The notes under the pieces were generated by a model. That model saw only the letters and a list, made by a program, of their open reading frames with translations. It was not told the origin of the DNA and made no database searches. Below, piece by piece: positions 37,991 to 51,959 of a stretch of DNA of 64,000 nucleotides. The stretch is taken from assembly GCA_023238725.1 (NCBI GenBank), contig CM041547.1, forward strand, positions 25,332,928 to 25,396,927, given 5' to 3'. Source of the stretch: Scortum barcoo. Its lineage: Eukaryota; Chordata; Actinopteri; Centrarchiformes; Terapontidae. The position numbers and the translations under genes were made by a program. How positions within the stretch are numbered: the first letter of the stretch is position 1; every line of letters starts with the position of its first letter.

Positions 37991-38724
37991 TTCAATTTGT
38001 ACTTTCTATGGCTGATTTTTTGGCTATGTGCAGTGTATGCATGAACAAACTGTTGGGGTCATTGGGTGATACGGTTAAATACTATTGTGCATCGTCTGCA
38101 AAGCTATGAAATATTACACTATGTTATTGAATAATTGGGTCAAGTAGGAGCATATACAGGTACAATAGACAGTCCGACAATCGGTCATAGCAGGCATAGC
38201 ACAGGTGTGTCAAATAACATTAATGCTAGAAAGAGTTACAGTACACTGCTGGGACCACTTAAGAAGATGTGTGTGTGTGTGTGTGTGTGTGTGTATGCTA
38301 TTTTCTCTTAAGATGAAGATGATAAAGATGAAGGGCCACTTCCTGATGTGTGTGTGTCTGTTAACATGCTAAAGACACATTAAGTGCATTTGTGATTGTA
38401 TGTTCAAATGTAATTATGTATATTCGCACAAGTATGTGTGTATGTCTATAATGAAACAACTATGTTCTCAAGTTTTTCTGTACATGTTTGTGTATGTGTG
38501 TGTCAGGTCAGTGATAAAGACAGACAGATGAAGTCTTCCTCTAATCCTCAGGGAGCACATCAAGTCCCACAGCTTATTATCATGGTCTAATTTAACATTG
38601 CTATCTAGAGCTGCCCTGGATACACAGACACACAGACACACACACAAGTTCTTGAGCATTTTCTGGGTGTTCTGGGAGAGTTATCAAAAGCAGATACAAA
38701 GGAATATGCAGTATAAACATCCCC

Positions 38725-38985
38725 TCATTTAATTTTACAACTTGTGCACTAACATTTGCTAAAACAGTATTTGCTAAACAAGCACAGCTGAGGCTGATGG
38801 GGTTGTCATTAGTTTTGCAGGCATTTTGTCATGAACCACAGAATTGAACAAATTAACATTTTTCCTTATGATGGCACTAGATCAAAAATCAGAGGATCAA
38901 CAAAGTAATTGTCAATTTATCTTCAGGAAAATATGAATGTCTGGACAACATTTAGTGTCAATCCATGTGACAGTTGTGGTGTTTG
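38725..38985 (+). repeat. dispersed repeat family B, long fragment
   Basis: 'gctgaggctgatggggttgt', 'cattagttttgcaggcattt', 'gtcatgaaccacagaattga' and 'gatggcactagatcaaaaat' align with 59825-60080. Confidence 0.55.
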
Positions 38986-39082
38986 CTACCCACTGTCAAC
39001 CTCCTCATGCCTTGTTTGAATAAACAACTTTTATTTGACTTCTTGTTTATAATTGAATGTGAATTTTGCACCACTAATGCCT

Positions 39083-41674
39083 AATGCCCTAGGTTTCTTT
39101 TCAGCACTGTAAGCCAGGCTGACACAAGAGCCATAGCTCTATTGAACCCTGCATTCCCTTAAGTTTAAGTAGTAATGATTTCATGAGCTTCTTTAATGAC
39201 AAGATTTCTGAATATTAGGGACAAAATTTGTCAGGATCTGCCCTCGTTAGACTCCGATCCTTCAGACTCAGGAAATTTAGGAGCAGATACATTAAAACCT
39301 GACAATTGCTTAGACAGTTTTATTCCAATTGGCCTTCCCGAATTATCCTCGTTAGTTTCATCATCGAAAGCAACAACTTGTCTCCTAGACCCCATCCCAA
39401 CTACGCTGCTTAAGGAAGTTTTCCCATTTATTGGCACATCACTGCTGCATATTATTAATCTGTCTCTGGTGTCAGGCTTTGTACCCAAGTCTTTTAAAGT
39501 AGCTGTAATTAAACCATTGATCAAAAAACCTACACTTGATGCAGATGTGTTAGCCAATTATAGACCAATATCCAACCTCCCCTTTTTGTCTAAGATTCCT
39601 AGAGAAAGCCGTTGCCAGCCAGTTATGTAATTATCTCCACAGTAATAGTCTTTTTGAAGTTTTTCAGTCAGGATTTAGAGCTCACCATAGCACAGAAACA
39701 GCACTTTTGTGAAAGTCACCAATGACCTGTTGACAGACAGCATCAGATAGAGGGCTTCTGTCTGTACTTGTCCTGTTAGACCTTAGTGCTGCCTTTGATA
39801 CAGTTGACCATCACATCCTGTTGCTGAGAATGGAAAAACTGCTTGGTATTAAAGGGTCTGCATTAAACTGGTTCAGATCATACTTATCAGATCGGTCTCA
39901 GTTTGTCCATATTAATAATGAATCCTCTGTGCATACTAAAGTCTGTCATGGAGTTCCACAAGGTTCAGTGCTTAGGTCCAATTCTGTTTATTTTGTATAT
40001 GCTGCCCCTTGGCAATATCATCAGGAGGCACTCCATAGATTTCCATTGTTATGCTGATGACACCCAATTATATTTATCAGTGGAGCCAGCACAAAACTGA
40101 TCAGCTCCTGAAACTCCATGCCTGCCTTAAAGATATAAAGGCTTGGATGACCAGAAATTTCCTGTTGTTGAACTCAGATAAAACTGAAGTGATCCTATTA
40201 GGTCCGAAACACCTGAGGAACACGCTTTCTCCTAATGATAGCCTTGTTGGATGGCATTAACTGGGCCTCCGGCACCACTGTAAGGAACCTCGGGGTTTTA
40301 TTTGATCAGGATATGTCCTTTGACACCCATATTAAGCATATTTCAAGGTCTGCCTTTTACCACCTGCGCAACATCGCAAAAATTCGGCACTTTTTGTCCC
40401 AAAGCGATGCTGAAAAATTAGTCCATGCATTTGTCTCTTCCAGGCTGGATTATTGTAATTCACTTTTATCAGGCTGCCCAAACAAGTCGTTAAAGACTCT
40501 ACAGCTGGTCCAGAATGCCGCTGCTCGGGTGCTGACTAAAACCAGGAAAAGAGACCATATTACTCCAGTATTGGCTTCTTTGCATTGGCTCCCTGTAAAA
40601 TTTAGAGTGGATTTTAAAATCCTTCTCCTCACATATAAGGCTCTGCATGGTCTGGCACCATCATATCTTAATGAATTGATAACTCCTTATCAACCGACTA
40701 GAGCGCTGCGCTCCCAAAACGCAGGCTTACTTGTAGTTCCCAGGGTTTCCAGAAGTAGTCTAGGGGGCAGAGCCTTCAGCTATCAGGCCCCTGTTCTCTG
40801 GAACCAGCTCCCAGTCTGGGTCCGAGAGGCAGACACAGTGTCAGTGTTTAAGAATAGACTTAAAACCTTCCTTTTTGATAAAGCTTATAGTTAGGGTGGG
40901 CACAGGCTCGCCCTTAGTTATGCTGCTATAGGTTTAGACTGCCGGGGGGCTCCCATGATGCATCGGGCACCTCTCCCTCTTCCTCTGCTTCCTTTACTCA
41001 TATTATGGTAGTAGTGCAAACTGGAGTCACTTTTAGAAACTGGTTAAAGTGGCTAAACTGGTTAAAGTAGTTAAATTGGCTAAAGTGTCAAAACAGTTAA
41101 TGTGAATACTCTTATGTCCTGTAAAGTGCATGTTACTGCCGGAGCCCCGGTCCTCTTTGTTCTCTCCAGTCTTGCAGGTTCCTCACTGATTCTGGTTGTG
41201 GTCCATCTGTCTGAGGTTCACTGGCCTGGTGGGGACATGATCTGTGTCTGTGCTGTGGAGAGAAGGTCGAGTGGCCCAGAGCTCCATATGAGGACATCTA
41301 GAGATGCACCTGGACTCACAGACTCATTTCCATTACCTGTGATACCTTCACACATGGACTAAACCAATGAACTCAGTATAGCTACAGCTTATTACGACTC
41401 ATGTATAATTCCATAATATGATTGATGATGATGTTCTCTGTACATGTGGCATCTATTGCACGTCTGTCCGTCCCAGGGAGAGGGATCCCTCATCTGTGGC
41501 TCTTCCTCAGGTTTCTTCTTTTTCCCATAAAGGGTTTTTTGAAGTTTTTCCTGACTCGGTTCGAGGGTCTAAGGACAGAGGGTGTCACAACTGTGCAGAT
41601 TGTAAAGCCCTCCGAGGCAAACGATGTTTGTGATTTTGGGCTCTAAATAAATAAATTTGAATTTGAAATTTGAA
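39083..41674 (+). mobile_element. L2-like LINE, 5' truncated, with 14-bp TSD
   Basis: A 2592-bp insertion bounded by imperfect 14-bp duplications, CACCACTAATGCCT at 39069-39082 and CACCAATAATGCCT at 41675-41688. It keeps the reverse transcriptase, a C-terminal region and a long 3' UTR ending in TTTGAA-type tandem units. The endonuclease part is absent, typical of 5' truncation. Sequence style (CYADDTQLYLS, LDLSAAFDTVDH, ending FLFDKAYS) points to the CR1/L2 group, by recall. It lies in the large kcnc3 intron, opposite to the gene. Confidence 0.85.
39113..40894 (+). pseudogene. L2-like reverse transcriptase, frameshifted
   Basis: Reading starts near SFFNDKIS and continues as IPTTLLKEVFPFIGTSLLHI and ANYRPISNLPFLSKI, then shifts near 39590 and again later. 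The catalytic blocks are LDLSAAFDTVDH near 39778-39812, VPQGSV, and YADD at 40050-40061. The last 219 codons (40235-40894) are open: DMSFDTHIKHISRSAFYHLR, SSRLDYCNSLLSG, VQNAAARVLTKTRKRDHITP and WNQLPVW. Several shifts in the RT palm make the copy inactive as read. Confidence 0.85.
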
Positions 41675-44600
41675 CACCAATAATGCCTCACATAAGAATA
41701 TGTCCAGCGGACATCAGAACTCAACAACCAGCCAGTAATGTTAAGAAGCAACTAGTGTTTTGCAACAAGTGTTTTCACCAACATTCTGTACAGCATTTGA
41801 TTTTTCCTCCAGTTTTTATGATTTCACTCTTCTACCTCTCAAAGCTGCTCAGAAGGGTCTGCTCTGCCACTTTAGCCATAATTTGGTGTTAGTAGTTGCT
41901 GGTAAAATAACATGGCATTAAAATGTTTGACTTAGCTTTTCTGACTGTCACAAACCTCTCATGAGGACTGACATACCAATGGATTGTCTCAGTGAAGATG
42001 ATGATACTATTTTACAACCAGAATGAAATTACCATCCTAACCCGTGTTGCATGACTACGTCAACTTCACACATCAGATCAAATGCTGCCAGCAGCCCGAC
42101 AACTGACCAATCAACTCCAAAGTGACGAGAACAGCAGCGGGAATGTTTTTTTTCACAGATCAGGAGAGCTGCTCTCTATTATAATTATATATGTGACATA
42201 GAGAAATGTTTTCATTGTTTCTCTTTAGCTTTATGAGAGCTGGATTAAGTAAACAAATCAATAAATATAGCTATTGTTAACTCAACATTTCATACTCCTG
42301 CTGCTTCATATTAAAAGCAACTTGATATTCAAATGACATATGTCTTCTATATGGAAAAGACATGACTGCCTGCCCTATATATTTAAGCACAGATCAAAAA
42401 AATATTTTGGGTGCTCTTGGAAAAACAATATAAATGCAAGGTAATCAGACTATAAGAAAATGTAACAATGTCTGAATAATATAAAAATAAAACAAGAAAA
42501 ATGTAAAAGACACAAAAATATAAAAATAAATAGGGTCACAATGAACAAAACTCACTTTCACATTCTACTTATTGTTTAACGTACAACACACAAGCCACAC
42601 AAGAGTTTTTGTGCTCTTTCTCTTATTCTATCTCTACTTTCAAGTTTAGTTACCTGCTTTATCCTCTCCATCACATTCCCTCACTCTTGCCAGTCGTACA
42701 GAACAGAATGACCTAAATCTCTTTCCTTCCCTCCTGACCTGGACAATCTCCTCTCTTTCTTTAGCTTTCTCTCTTTATCTTCTTCATCACTGACTACCTT
42801 TTGTCCCTCCTGTCTCTGCTATTTTCTTCTCTATTTCTGTCACTCTTTTTATACCTTTCTCCTTCATTTTGTTCTTCTGTTCCTGACATCTCCTGGTGGA
42901 TCTTCAATACATCTATCCTTATTTACCCTTATTTTTATTCCTTTTTCTTTGTTTTTGTCTCTTTTTTATGTATTATGAAAGTGGTCGCTAGTAGCCACAT
43001 AACTGTACACAAAATTCACAGTCTGTTATGTACTTAAATTTGGGGTAAGGGTCTGTATATTTTTGGTACGGCAGAGAAAATGAAACCCTTTTTTGAAATT
43101 TTTGTTTTATTTATTCTGAAAAAAATTCTAATTTTTCAACAGTGGTATTAGCCATAGGTCTTATTGTAACTGTTAATGCCCTCAAATACTGGCATACTGT
43201 CAATAAGAACAACTGATTATGAACAACTGCAGCTTTTGTTCATTTACACAGAGCAGCATAACAGACTCACTATAATACTTGATCTGCTGATATGCTTAAA
43301 TCCTGTCTTCTCTGTGGCTGAGTATGGTCGCATATTCAGAGCGATAAATACTCTAAGGCTAGAATTATTTCTTTGACACAGTCTGAATCTGCAGAGGTTG
43401 TCTGAACCCTGTAAGGAGAGGGCCTTGCCTTTTAGTTTGTGTTTTTTTCTCATTCTGCTTAACCATTTTGCTTACATAGAACTGCTGAGCTATTAGCTAA
43501 AGTCTGACAAAAACATGTTTGCCTCTGTCAGCATACTGGATGTAATAACACTAAAACATCATCCTGTGACTCAGAAAAAAACTCATTGTTAAGTACTTGG
43601 CTAATAAAATCAATAATGAGGAAGAGAAAGGTAGAGATGGATGGGGAGTGGGTAAAGTGAAAAAGCAAAAAACAAGGGTAGTGGAGGGGGGAGATGCAAG
43701 GAAAGTGAGGGATGACAGAGAAAAACTAAAGAAACATTACTTTATTCAGACAAAAAAATCCAATGAAGATAAGACAATTGCAAGAGAGGAATGAAGCAAG
43801 AAAAAAATCCTCTCAGGCTGGGACAGAGGATCAAAAGCTTCTAATTAGTCATTTAGCATGGCCAGGCTTAAGATATGTGCCAAACTCATCAGACTGATCC
43901 CACACTGATCCAAATGGAAAGAGGGAGATAAAGAAAGGAGAAGGAAAAGCTACTAACAAAAGATGAAGTACACTAAATGTAAGCTGTGAATTCAAACGTT
44001 TGGATATATTGTGAGGCAAACTATCAAGAGTGTGAAGAAAAAAGCTTACATGGGGCACAGAGGCTCACTGACCCTGTCACTTAAAACACACAGGGACATA
44101 CTAATTTAGATTGCCAAATATATTTATTAACTGCTGTCTGCATTATGTTGTGGCAAAGTTTTTTTTAATTAAGGAAGCATGGCCTTGATCTACCACAAGG
44201 GATTTGTTAGCAGGTAATGGAGATTTGATTTTTTTGATTTGATTTCCATAAAATTTTAAAGTAAAATTTTAAGTTTCAACCACAAGCCTGGTGTACATTA
44301 CATGAGAAGGCTGATACAAAAAACACCTTCTTTCCCTTACCTGCTTACCTACCCTGTCTTTTTGTATCAAGCTCCCAGTACGAAATATCATGTCGGTTAT
44401 ATTTTCGGCATTTTAATTTGGAGAAACAATTTTGTTGGATGGATCCTCTCTAGAAAATGGTCACAAGAGATGGTCACAAGAGCTATAAAAGTAATCTCTA
44501 CATATCAAAACTAAACTGAACATTTACAACAACATTAAGTTAAGGAGGATTACAGTAAGGAGACTGACCAGTCTTTTAAACAGCAAATGCCTTAAAGTTA

Positions 44601-45421
44601 CATGTATTTGCATTCAAGTAACAAAGCTCTATTTGTCACTCTTGAACAAAGGAGAGAATGTAAATTTTATTACAGAGTGACGAGTTCACAGAGGCTGGAC
44701 TTCAGGTTGAACTGATGAGTCAACACAACATTGAACTTCAACATAGGAGATCACTGCTTCTTTCCAACCAATATTGAACTTTGTGGTTTTTTAATCATAA
44801 AGGTCCCATAACATTAACAACAAACGAATCAATTTAACACAATTCATTATTTTATTTCCATAACTTTAAGTCATTTTGTGCCAAGCTTAACCAAACTTTT
44901 TGCACCACAGATCTGTAACACTTTTGGAAATTATGTTGTCCTGCTGATAGAAGTGTCAGATCAGATAACACTTTCAAGTTCTCTTTTATAGTGCAGTTAC
45001 AAACAGTGCATTCTGTTGTTTAATTTGGAGGACTTGTTAAAAGTAAGAAAAGGCTTGGATTTGTTATAAACTAATATCCCATGGGAATGTTACCTTACAA
45101 ATGAAAGAAAATGTTATTCATCATTTAAGCCTAATTCACATATGTGTATCCACTTATACCAGAGTGTCTGGTTAAAATGAGACTGCAGCCGATTATACAA
45201 ACTCATACTTTTTTCAAATTACATCATTTTTTCTCTCCTGTAGCAGTGACGCAGCAGTCGGGATGTCCTCTTACACTGCAGACACACAGTGTCCCTTGTA
45301 AAGGTGACACCACAAATAGCCTGGCTGAAGATTTACATACTGTTTACTTCCCAGGAGAAGGATACAGCAGTATATTGGCTGGGGTCCATATGCGCTGGGG
45401 TGCATATATGCATGCGCACGC

Positions 45422-45456
<35 letters not shown>

Positions 45457-47101
45457 GAAGTGTGTTCTGCCAAGTCAGTAAGAATCTAATTTGACAGGTT
45501 GTATGAATATCTGTGTGTATGTGAGGGAGTGAGAGATGGCAGTAGAGGTTCAGGTGAGATACAGTGAAAGATACATTTTCCCTGTTTATACTCATTTATC
45601 TCTTCCTCTTTATCTAGTCGTCTGGTTGGCTGCCTTCATCCTCACTGCACATAACGCCTTCTTACTCTCTCCCTGTTGCTGACAAATGTGTCAAGCAGTA
45701 GGTGTCAAAGATCAACTTCAACACAAACAGGCACAAAAGTCTGACAATACTGTAATGAATATTATAATCACTGCTTTGAAAGCAGCAATAGTGTCTTTTT
45801 TAGGTATTTTGGCCAGGTATGTTCTTTTCCATGCTCCACAAAACAGCTTTAATCATTTCTCTTGTTCTCTCGTTCTCTCTTGGTCACTTGGAGCACTGGC
45901 TTAACACTTGCTTTTTCCACATCATGTTTTTTTTTATTTTAATTTTTATTATTGATAAATTCTGCCAATTATTTTCTTGATGAATCAATTAAATGTTTAA
46001 TATAGTAAATGTCAGAAAAAAAAATTTAAATTTGCATCACAATTTCCTTAAACGCAAGCCTACATCTTTCAGATGACTTATAAAACAGGACGTTTGAAAT
46101 TTGAAACCAGAAATTATTCAAATATAAGCACTTAACAACAGAACAAAGTCAGTAACTGTCCCGGGGCACAGACACTGAGGGGCGCAGAAGGCTACAAATT
46201 CATTGTGTGTCCATTCTTTGGTGGTAATTTGGTTTATTGTAAAATCTTTTGGGAATATGCACAAATAACTGACAATGCAGCGGTAGAGTTATAGTGGTCT
46301 ATACTTTAAAAGTCTGTCTTACTCATCTACTTCACAGGGTACAGAGTCACTTTTGCACCTTGTTACATTTGAAATAAACTGTAAATTACTGTACAATGTC
46401 CCCAGACAAGTGTTCGGCTAAAGTTCACTCTGCCTCTGTCCTTCCTTCCCTTCTTCCCTCTTTTCTGCCACCCTCTCTTCCTTACCTCTTCCTCAGAAAG
46501 ATGGACAGACAGAATACTAAAGCCAGCCAGCATCAGCCTTGCATAAACCTTCCAAACTACTCTGTTAGTAATTGCTGTCCGGCCTTCACTAGACGTTTGC
46601 GTAAGCAAAGCTGGACTGCACTGAATCACCTAGGAAGGCGGATGTGGTGGTGGAGGGAAGAGGATCGATGGGACTCTTTTGGATGAAAAACAAAAGAGCC
46701 TTGATGTCTTTTCATTATAAATCGAAGGATTAAATCCCATCAATCACAACACATCTCCATAAGTCATAAATACATACAGAGTTTGGATCTTGATTCCATG
46801 CACTGCAGTATGGACTGGTGGTTCAAGCTAGTTTGTGCTTGAGATGATTGGGTAGAGGGAGATGGAGCAGAATGGGTGGAAGGGGAGCAGACAGGAAACA
46901 AGCTAATGTAATGCCTGGAGCTCCCTACGGCACTGTAATGACATGGACCAACAGATACCCAAGGTAAAGAAATGAGACAAGAAGGCAGGAGGAGGAGGAG
47001 AGGTGCTATCACAAAGTGATAGGGCTCTGCTACTGAGAGAGCTAGCCATACATATACTGACTACAGTACTAAAACAGCCCAGAGAAACACTACAAACCTT
47101 G

Positions 47102-47157
<56 letters not shown>

Positions 47158-48668
47158 ATCTAGACTGAGTCCATTTGGTTAATTCAATAAGTCAAAAATG
47201 GCTGCTGTGTTATTTTTATGACAGGAATCGAAAGAAGAGTCCTTCTGATCAATAATCAAAGCAAAAAGTCAAACAAACATGGCATATAAAGCCCCAAAAA
47301 GAAAACCAGAAGGAACCCCCTCTGCTCTACTGTAATGCTGCTGCAGGTTGTATATGCTGCAATGCCTTACTCAGTGCAGAGCTAGCTCCAATACACAAAG
47401 TAGGAAGAAGGTAGTGTTGCCAAATAGTGCGCAGGCTGCCAAGTCTCATGGTGAGGGCCAAAAGTAGCTGCTGCCCGAAAGCGAGTGCCACACAGAGAAT
47501 AGAACAAGCCAGTGGGGGCACTGTCTGACACTTCCTGCTACTATAATGTTTTTTTTATATACAAAATTTACAGTGGAACAATTCAGGCAAAAGTTCTCCT
47601 TCTCTCATCATATAAACACTTTCTCATGAGTTTGAAAAAAATCCTTCAGCTTACAATTGTATTCAGTACTCACACATTTCTAATAAAAATAGTAATTTCT
47701 TAGTTTAATATTTTGTCAATAGGGGAATGGGAAATCCAGTGTCCTATGGTCTCTTGTGTGGCAATCAAAATACTGGGTGAAGGTGGGGAGAGTGGAAGAG
47801 AGAGAGACGCATGGTTGAAGTCCCCTGACATGAGGAGGAAGGACTCTGCTTCTCTGCTTCTGATGTCTGCTTCTAGGACACTACAGTGTGTATGTGCTCA
47901 CAGGCAGCTGCAACATCAGTTATTGTGATAAAGTACTAACAACTAGCATTCACTGTCTTTCATGCAGCATCATTGTTTCATACTGATGTGTCCACGGTTG
48001 CACCATCTTTCGTTCACAAACATTGCTATTTGTCCACCCATCTCCACACCATTCTCCTTTGCTCTCCTGTCTGCTGTCACAAGTTGAAAGCCAGTGACTC
48101 CATAGAAAGTTCATTCAGCCACTTCTCCGTAAAACATATGAAGCTACAATGCCAATACTCACACTGCAGCGTGTCTAGCACCGTTAGATCCTCCATCAGG
48201 GATAGATCTTACGTTCTCCAGAATAACAGACAGTTTTTACAGTTTGTATGGCCTGTTCTGCTCCCGGTGCTTTGCTCCAGCTCTGTATTCCCTCTTCGTC
48301 CTTCTTATTTCTGCAGGTCCAGATTTAAATGGGAACAGTTTCCTGTTTGAGTCCACAGTGATGCTTCTAAGCTGTAATGAGAAGGCGTGTTGCTTTAGAT
48401 AAGATATTATTAAAACTTCCAAACTGACCTGAAGGTTGGTCTCCAGTTAGCACTGTTGGATCTGGATCACAGAATACCAGCTGAACTGGACTGACAAATC
48501 ACACCACCGTGGAGACTGCAGAAGACCCAAAGGCAAACTGCTTCCCAAAATATTTAGAGCCTGATTGTACCACTGTGGTTCAATAATATGGAATGACCAT
48601 GCTTGCAGTTCTTTTTTTAATGCTGTTATCATGAGATCACAAGTTAATTATCTCATTATTACAAGAGA
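41675..48668. other. kcnc3 upstream intron, no gene recognised
   Basis: About 7 kb of AT-rich sequence with a pyrimidine-rich stretch near 42600-42970, a (CA)n run at about 45427-45453 and a long (GT)n tract at 47107-47156. Open frames at 42801-43037, 45144-45494 and 47973-48350 have no family resemblance or splice context. I see nothing else in it. Confidence 0.5.
47107..47156 (+). repeat. (GT)n microsatellite, 50 bp
   Basis: An uninterrupted GT run of about 50 bases. Confidence 0.95.
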
Positions 48669-49867
48669 ATGAACGGTCAGCATCTCATCTTTGGTCAGAC
48701 CAACTGGCAGGAGTTTTTCTGGAACATTTTCAACCTGTCCCTGCAGCTTGCTACAGTTCCTGTCAGCCTCAAAACCTCCATCATTGTGCCTGTGCCTAAA
48801 AAATCTGCTGTCACCTGCCTAAATGACTACCGCCCTGTCGCTCTAACTCCAGTCATCATGAAGTGCTTTGAGAGGATCGTCCTAAAGCACATCAAAGACA
48901 TCATCCCTGCTGGTCTGGATCAATATCAGTTCGCATACAGGGAGAACAGGATCGACAGAGGATGCAGTGTCCATTGCACTTCACACAGCCCTGACCCTAT
49001 CTGCAGCTTCCTAACACCTACGTGAGGATGTTACTTGTGTAGGCCTCAGGTGGTGAGAATCGGGGACAACACATCCTCTAAACTGGTCCTGAACACAGGC
49101 ACACCACAGGGCTGTGTGCTCAGCCCAGCCCTCTTCACTCTCTTCACCAGTGACTGTTCTGCCATCCACTTCCACAAACACCATCGTGAAGTTTGCAGAC
49201 GACACCACCATAGTGGGCCTCATATCGGACAATGATGAGACACAATACAGAGAGGAGATCTAGCACCTTACTCAATGGTGCTCAAACAACAACCTTGTTC
49301 TGAACACCAGCAAGACCAAGGAGGTCATAGTGGACTACAGGAGGTCCAGGAGGACAGAGCACGCTCCTCTCCTCATCCACGGGGAAGCAGTTGAGCGTGT
49401 CAACAATATCAAGTTCCTGGGCATCCACATCACATCTGACCTGACCTGGTCCATGAACACAGCTCACCTGGTAAAAAAGGCTCAACAAAGACTCTTCTTC
49501 CTCAGGAAGCTGAAACGTGCTGGACTCTCCCCTCAGCTCCTGACAAACTTCTACAGGGCCACAATAGAGAGCATCCTCTGCCTCAGTGTGGTATGGCAGC
49601 TGCACTGCACAAGACCGAAAGGACTTAGCCCGGGTGGTGAAAACAGCACAGGGGATTGTGGGAAGTCAATATACGACTCAATATATGCCGGCTGGATGCA
49701 GAAGAAGGCCTGACATATTGCTGCCGACCCTACCCACCCAGGAAATGGACTGTTTGTACCGCTTCCATCTGGAAAACGGTACAGAAACATAAAAGCACAA
49801 CATATTATTATGTTGTGCATATTATGTGTTATCGTGTTATTATTATATGTGTACATATTATTACTAC

Positions 49868-49903
<36 letters not shown>

Positions 49904-49910
49904 TTACTAT

Positions 49911-49945
<35 letters not shown>

Positions 49946-50064
49946 TTACTACTTACTATTATTACTTACTATTATTATTCTTTTGTACTATATTTACATT
50001 TAAAGCTGGAAGTCACCAATACCAATTTTGTCATGTGAAAACATGATGACAATAAATGATAATT
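48669..50064 (+). mobile_element. Rex1-like LINE remnant with internal deletion
   Basis: Reverse transcriptase pieces in the plus direction: NLSLQLATVPVSLKTSIIVP, CLNDYRPVALTPVIMKCFER, DQYQFAYREN. The text then jumps from TYVRML to PQVVRIGDNTSSK, so the block with the first catalytic aspartate is missing. TPQGCVLSPALFTL follows, then FADDTTIVGLISDNDE in another frame (near 49195-49240), a stop at 49261-49263, and HAPLLIHGEAVERVNNIKFL and LVKKAQQRLFFLRKLKRAGL. The end is an expanded (TTA)n region and an AATAAA-type tail. The style matches the Rex1/CR1-like group of fish LINEs by recall. No clear target duplication was found. Confidence 0.8.
49868..49980 (+). repeat. (TTA)n / (ATT)n microsatellite
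   Basis: TTA units in two blocks separated by 'cttactattaataataat', within the 3' region of the Rex1-like remnant. Frames through it are artefacts. Confidence 0.9.
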
Positions 50065-50221
50065 GACCGGTTAGAGGAGGTCAACAACTAAGGAGAGCAC
50101 TCTGCTAAGGTCATATATTGATCTCCTATCTTTCCATGTGTGTGTTTTTCTGTGTTGGTATATTAGTGTAGGCATTCTTAGCTTGTGAAAAATACAAACA
50201 ATGCTGTAGTTAAAATATAAC

Positions 50222-50262
50222 AAGAAGAAGAACACCTTTATTAATCCCACCAATGGGAAAAT
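50222..50262 (-). repeat. LINE-like 3' tail, reverse orientation
   Basis: 'aagaacacctttattaatcc' and 'caccaatgggaaaat' read in reverse as a CCCATTGGTGGGATTAATAAAG tail, the same form as at 4997-5051. Confidence 0.4.
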
Positions 50263-51655
50263 AGCAGATAGAAGGTAGCTTTAAGGACAAATTATTATTA
50301 AGTGATTCTGTATATATGTGCATGTGACTGATAATGAAATAAGTGCAAGAGTGGGCCTAAATATGAAGAAGTTGTCTTCAGAACTCCACAACAGTAGCGA
50401 GAGAACTGGCACAGATACCAGACTGGGGATGTAGCTCATCCATCAACCCACTGACCCACACACATTCACACGTATCCACAGAATACTGTAGAGCCCTAGA
50501 GACCAAGCAGCTGGTTGTGTTCATAGGCTGCATGGACAAGCGATGGGTGGAGAGCTGACTCAGCTACCCAGTAAACTGGGGCTGTCCTCACTAGAAAAAT
50601 GACAGCACTGGTCATATGTTGACAAGGACCTCTCATGATCATTCAATTAATGACGGTTGTTTCTTAGAAGCAATGATGTAAGTAGCACCACAAAACCTCT
50701 TTGTGAATAGGCCATAGTGGATAGTTAAATGTAGAAAATGACTGACTTTAACACTCAAGAAAGTCCAAGGAGTCAACATTGGTTTCTTTTAACCATGAGC
50801 ACAATCCTTATCTTAAGTAGCTCTTCTTTGCTATTAACACACTCTTTACACAAACTATATATATCATTCATCTTATATAGTTATTTGATTTTTTTAAACC
50901 CTCAAATGTCAAAATTGGAAAAGAAATTCATCTTAGGAAATATGCTGAATTGTAACCACATTTCCACAAGCATAATTTCTTTTGTATTTTCCAATGACAA
51001 ATTAGGCACATGTATTCAATCACTGTTAATGCAACACAAACTAAAAAGTAGTAATCCCTTTTGATTATGCTGTAGCACATATATGATTTCTGTTTTGTTT
51101 TCTTTTGCAGCTTCTTCCATTCCAACAGGACAGTTTAACAAGGTGACTTTTTTTAGTGCTAAAAGGTTTTCCTGAGCACAGCACCTGTAACATGACGATT
51201 ACCTCTGTATTTCATCAGCTACAAGACACATCTATTTTCTAAATCTCCCCACATTTTACCTGCTGTCTTTTCTTTTCTTTCTCTTGTTAGTGAAAACTGT
51301 ACTTTGTCCTTTGTGTGGTCTTGTGGTGGTAACAAATACAGTCTCCTACCATAATCACTAAGATGACTAAGATGGTATTAATGTTCTTTTCCACGGACGT
51401 CTTTGTAGGTCCCATCCACAGGATTTCAGCTCAACATTTTGGATTCGCAAAGAAAACTATTGGATTTGCAAACAAAACTGTTGGATGACATTTTCACAAA
51501 TTTGTGAGTGTGCATAGTTTTGCTCTAAGACCTCTAATTTGATTCCATAATGAAGATACAAAACTAACTCTACAGCTGTATGCTTGAAATGCACTACTTT
51601 TGCAACTTGTTTTTCAATCACATATGCAAGGTATTCATTCAACCTTGCCTGCTTT

Positions 51656-51675
51656 TATATATCTATATATCTATA

Positions 51676-51747
<72 letters not shown>
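51656..51747 (+). repeat. (AT)n then (AC)n compound microsatellite
   Basis: TATATC units, a perfect TA run and then an AC run of about 32 bases. Confidence 0.95.
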
Positions 51748-51748
<1 letters not shown>

Positions 51749-51959
51749 CACATACTCAAAGTCTTGGCAATGAAATCCTCTGTGTGAAGAATAAGATGCA
51801 TTAATAGCTTAACAAGGAATTATACTGCATAGTAATGGTGCAAATTAAGGGTGTTGTGCATATGAAAAGCAATAAAAGTAGTTTTATGAAGAACAAAAAA
51901 GAAGAGAATGTTTTACATGTTTTTCTACTTGTCAAATAGTCCATCCATCCATCCATTTT

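Larger units (their letters stand above)
34202..39082. other. kcnc3 upstream intron, no gene recognised
   Basis: AT-rich intron with (GT)n runs at about 34603-34630 and 38269-38294 and fragments of repeat families A and B. I looked for the GC-rich T1 exon with its Kv3 zinc-binding motif on the minus strand and did not find it. Confidence 0.55.
50065..51927. other. intron, no gene recognised
   Basis: It holds a reverse-orientation LINE-like tail at 50222-50262 and a compound microsatellite at 51656-51747. No conserved exon was seen. Confidence 0.45.
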
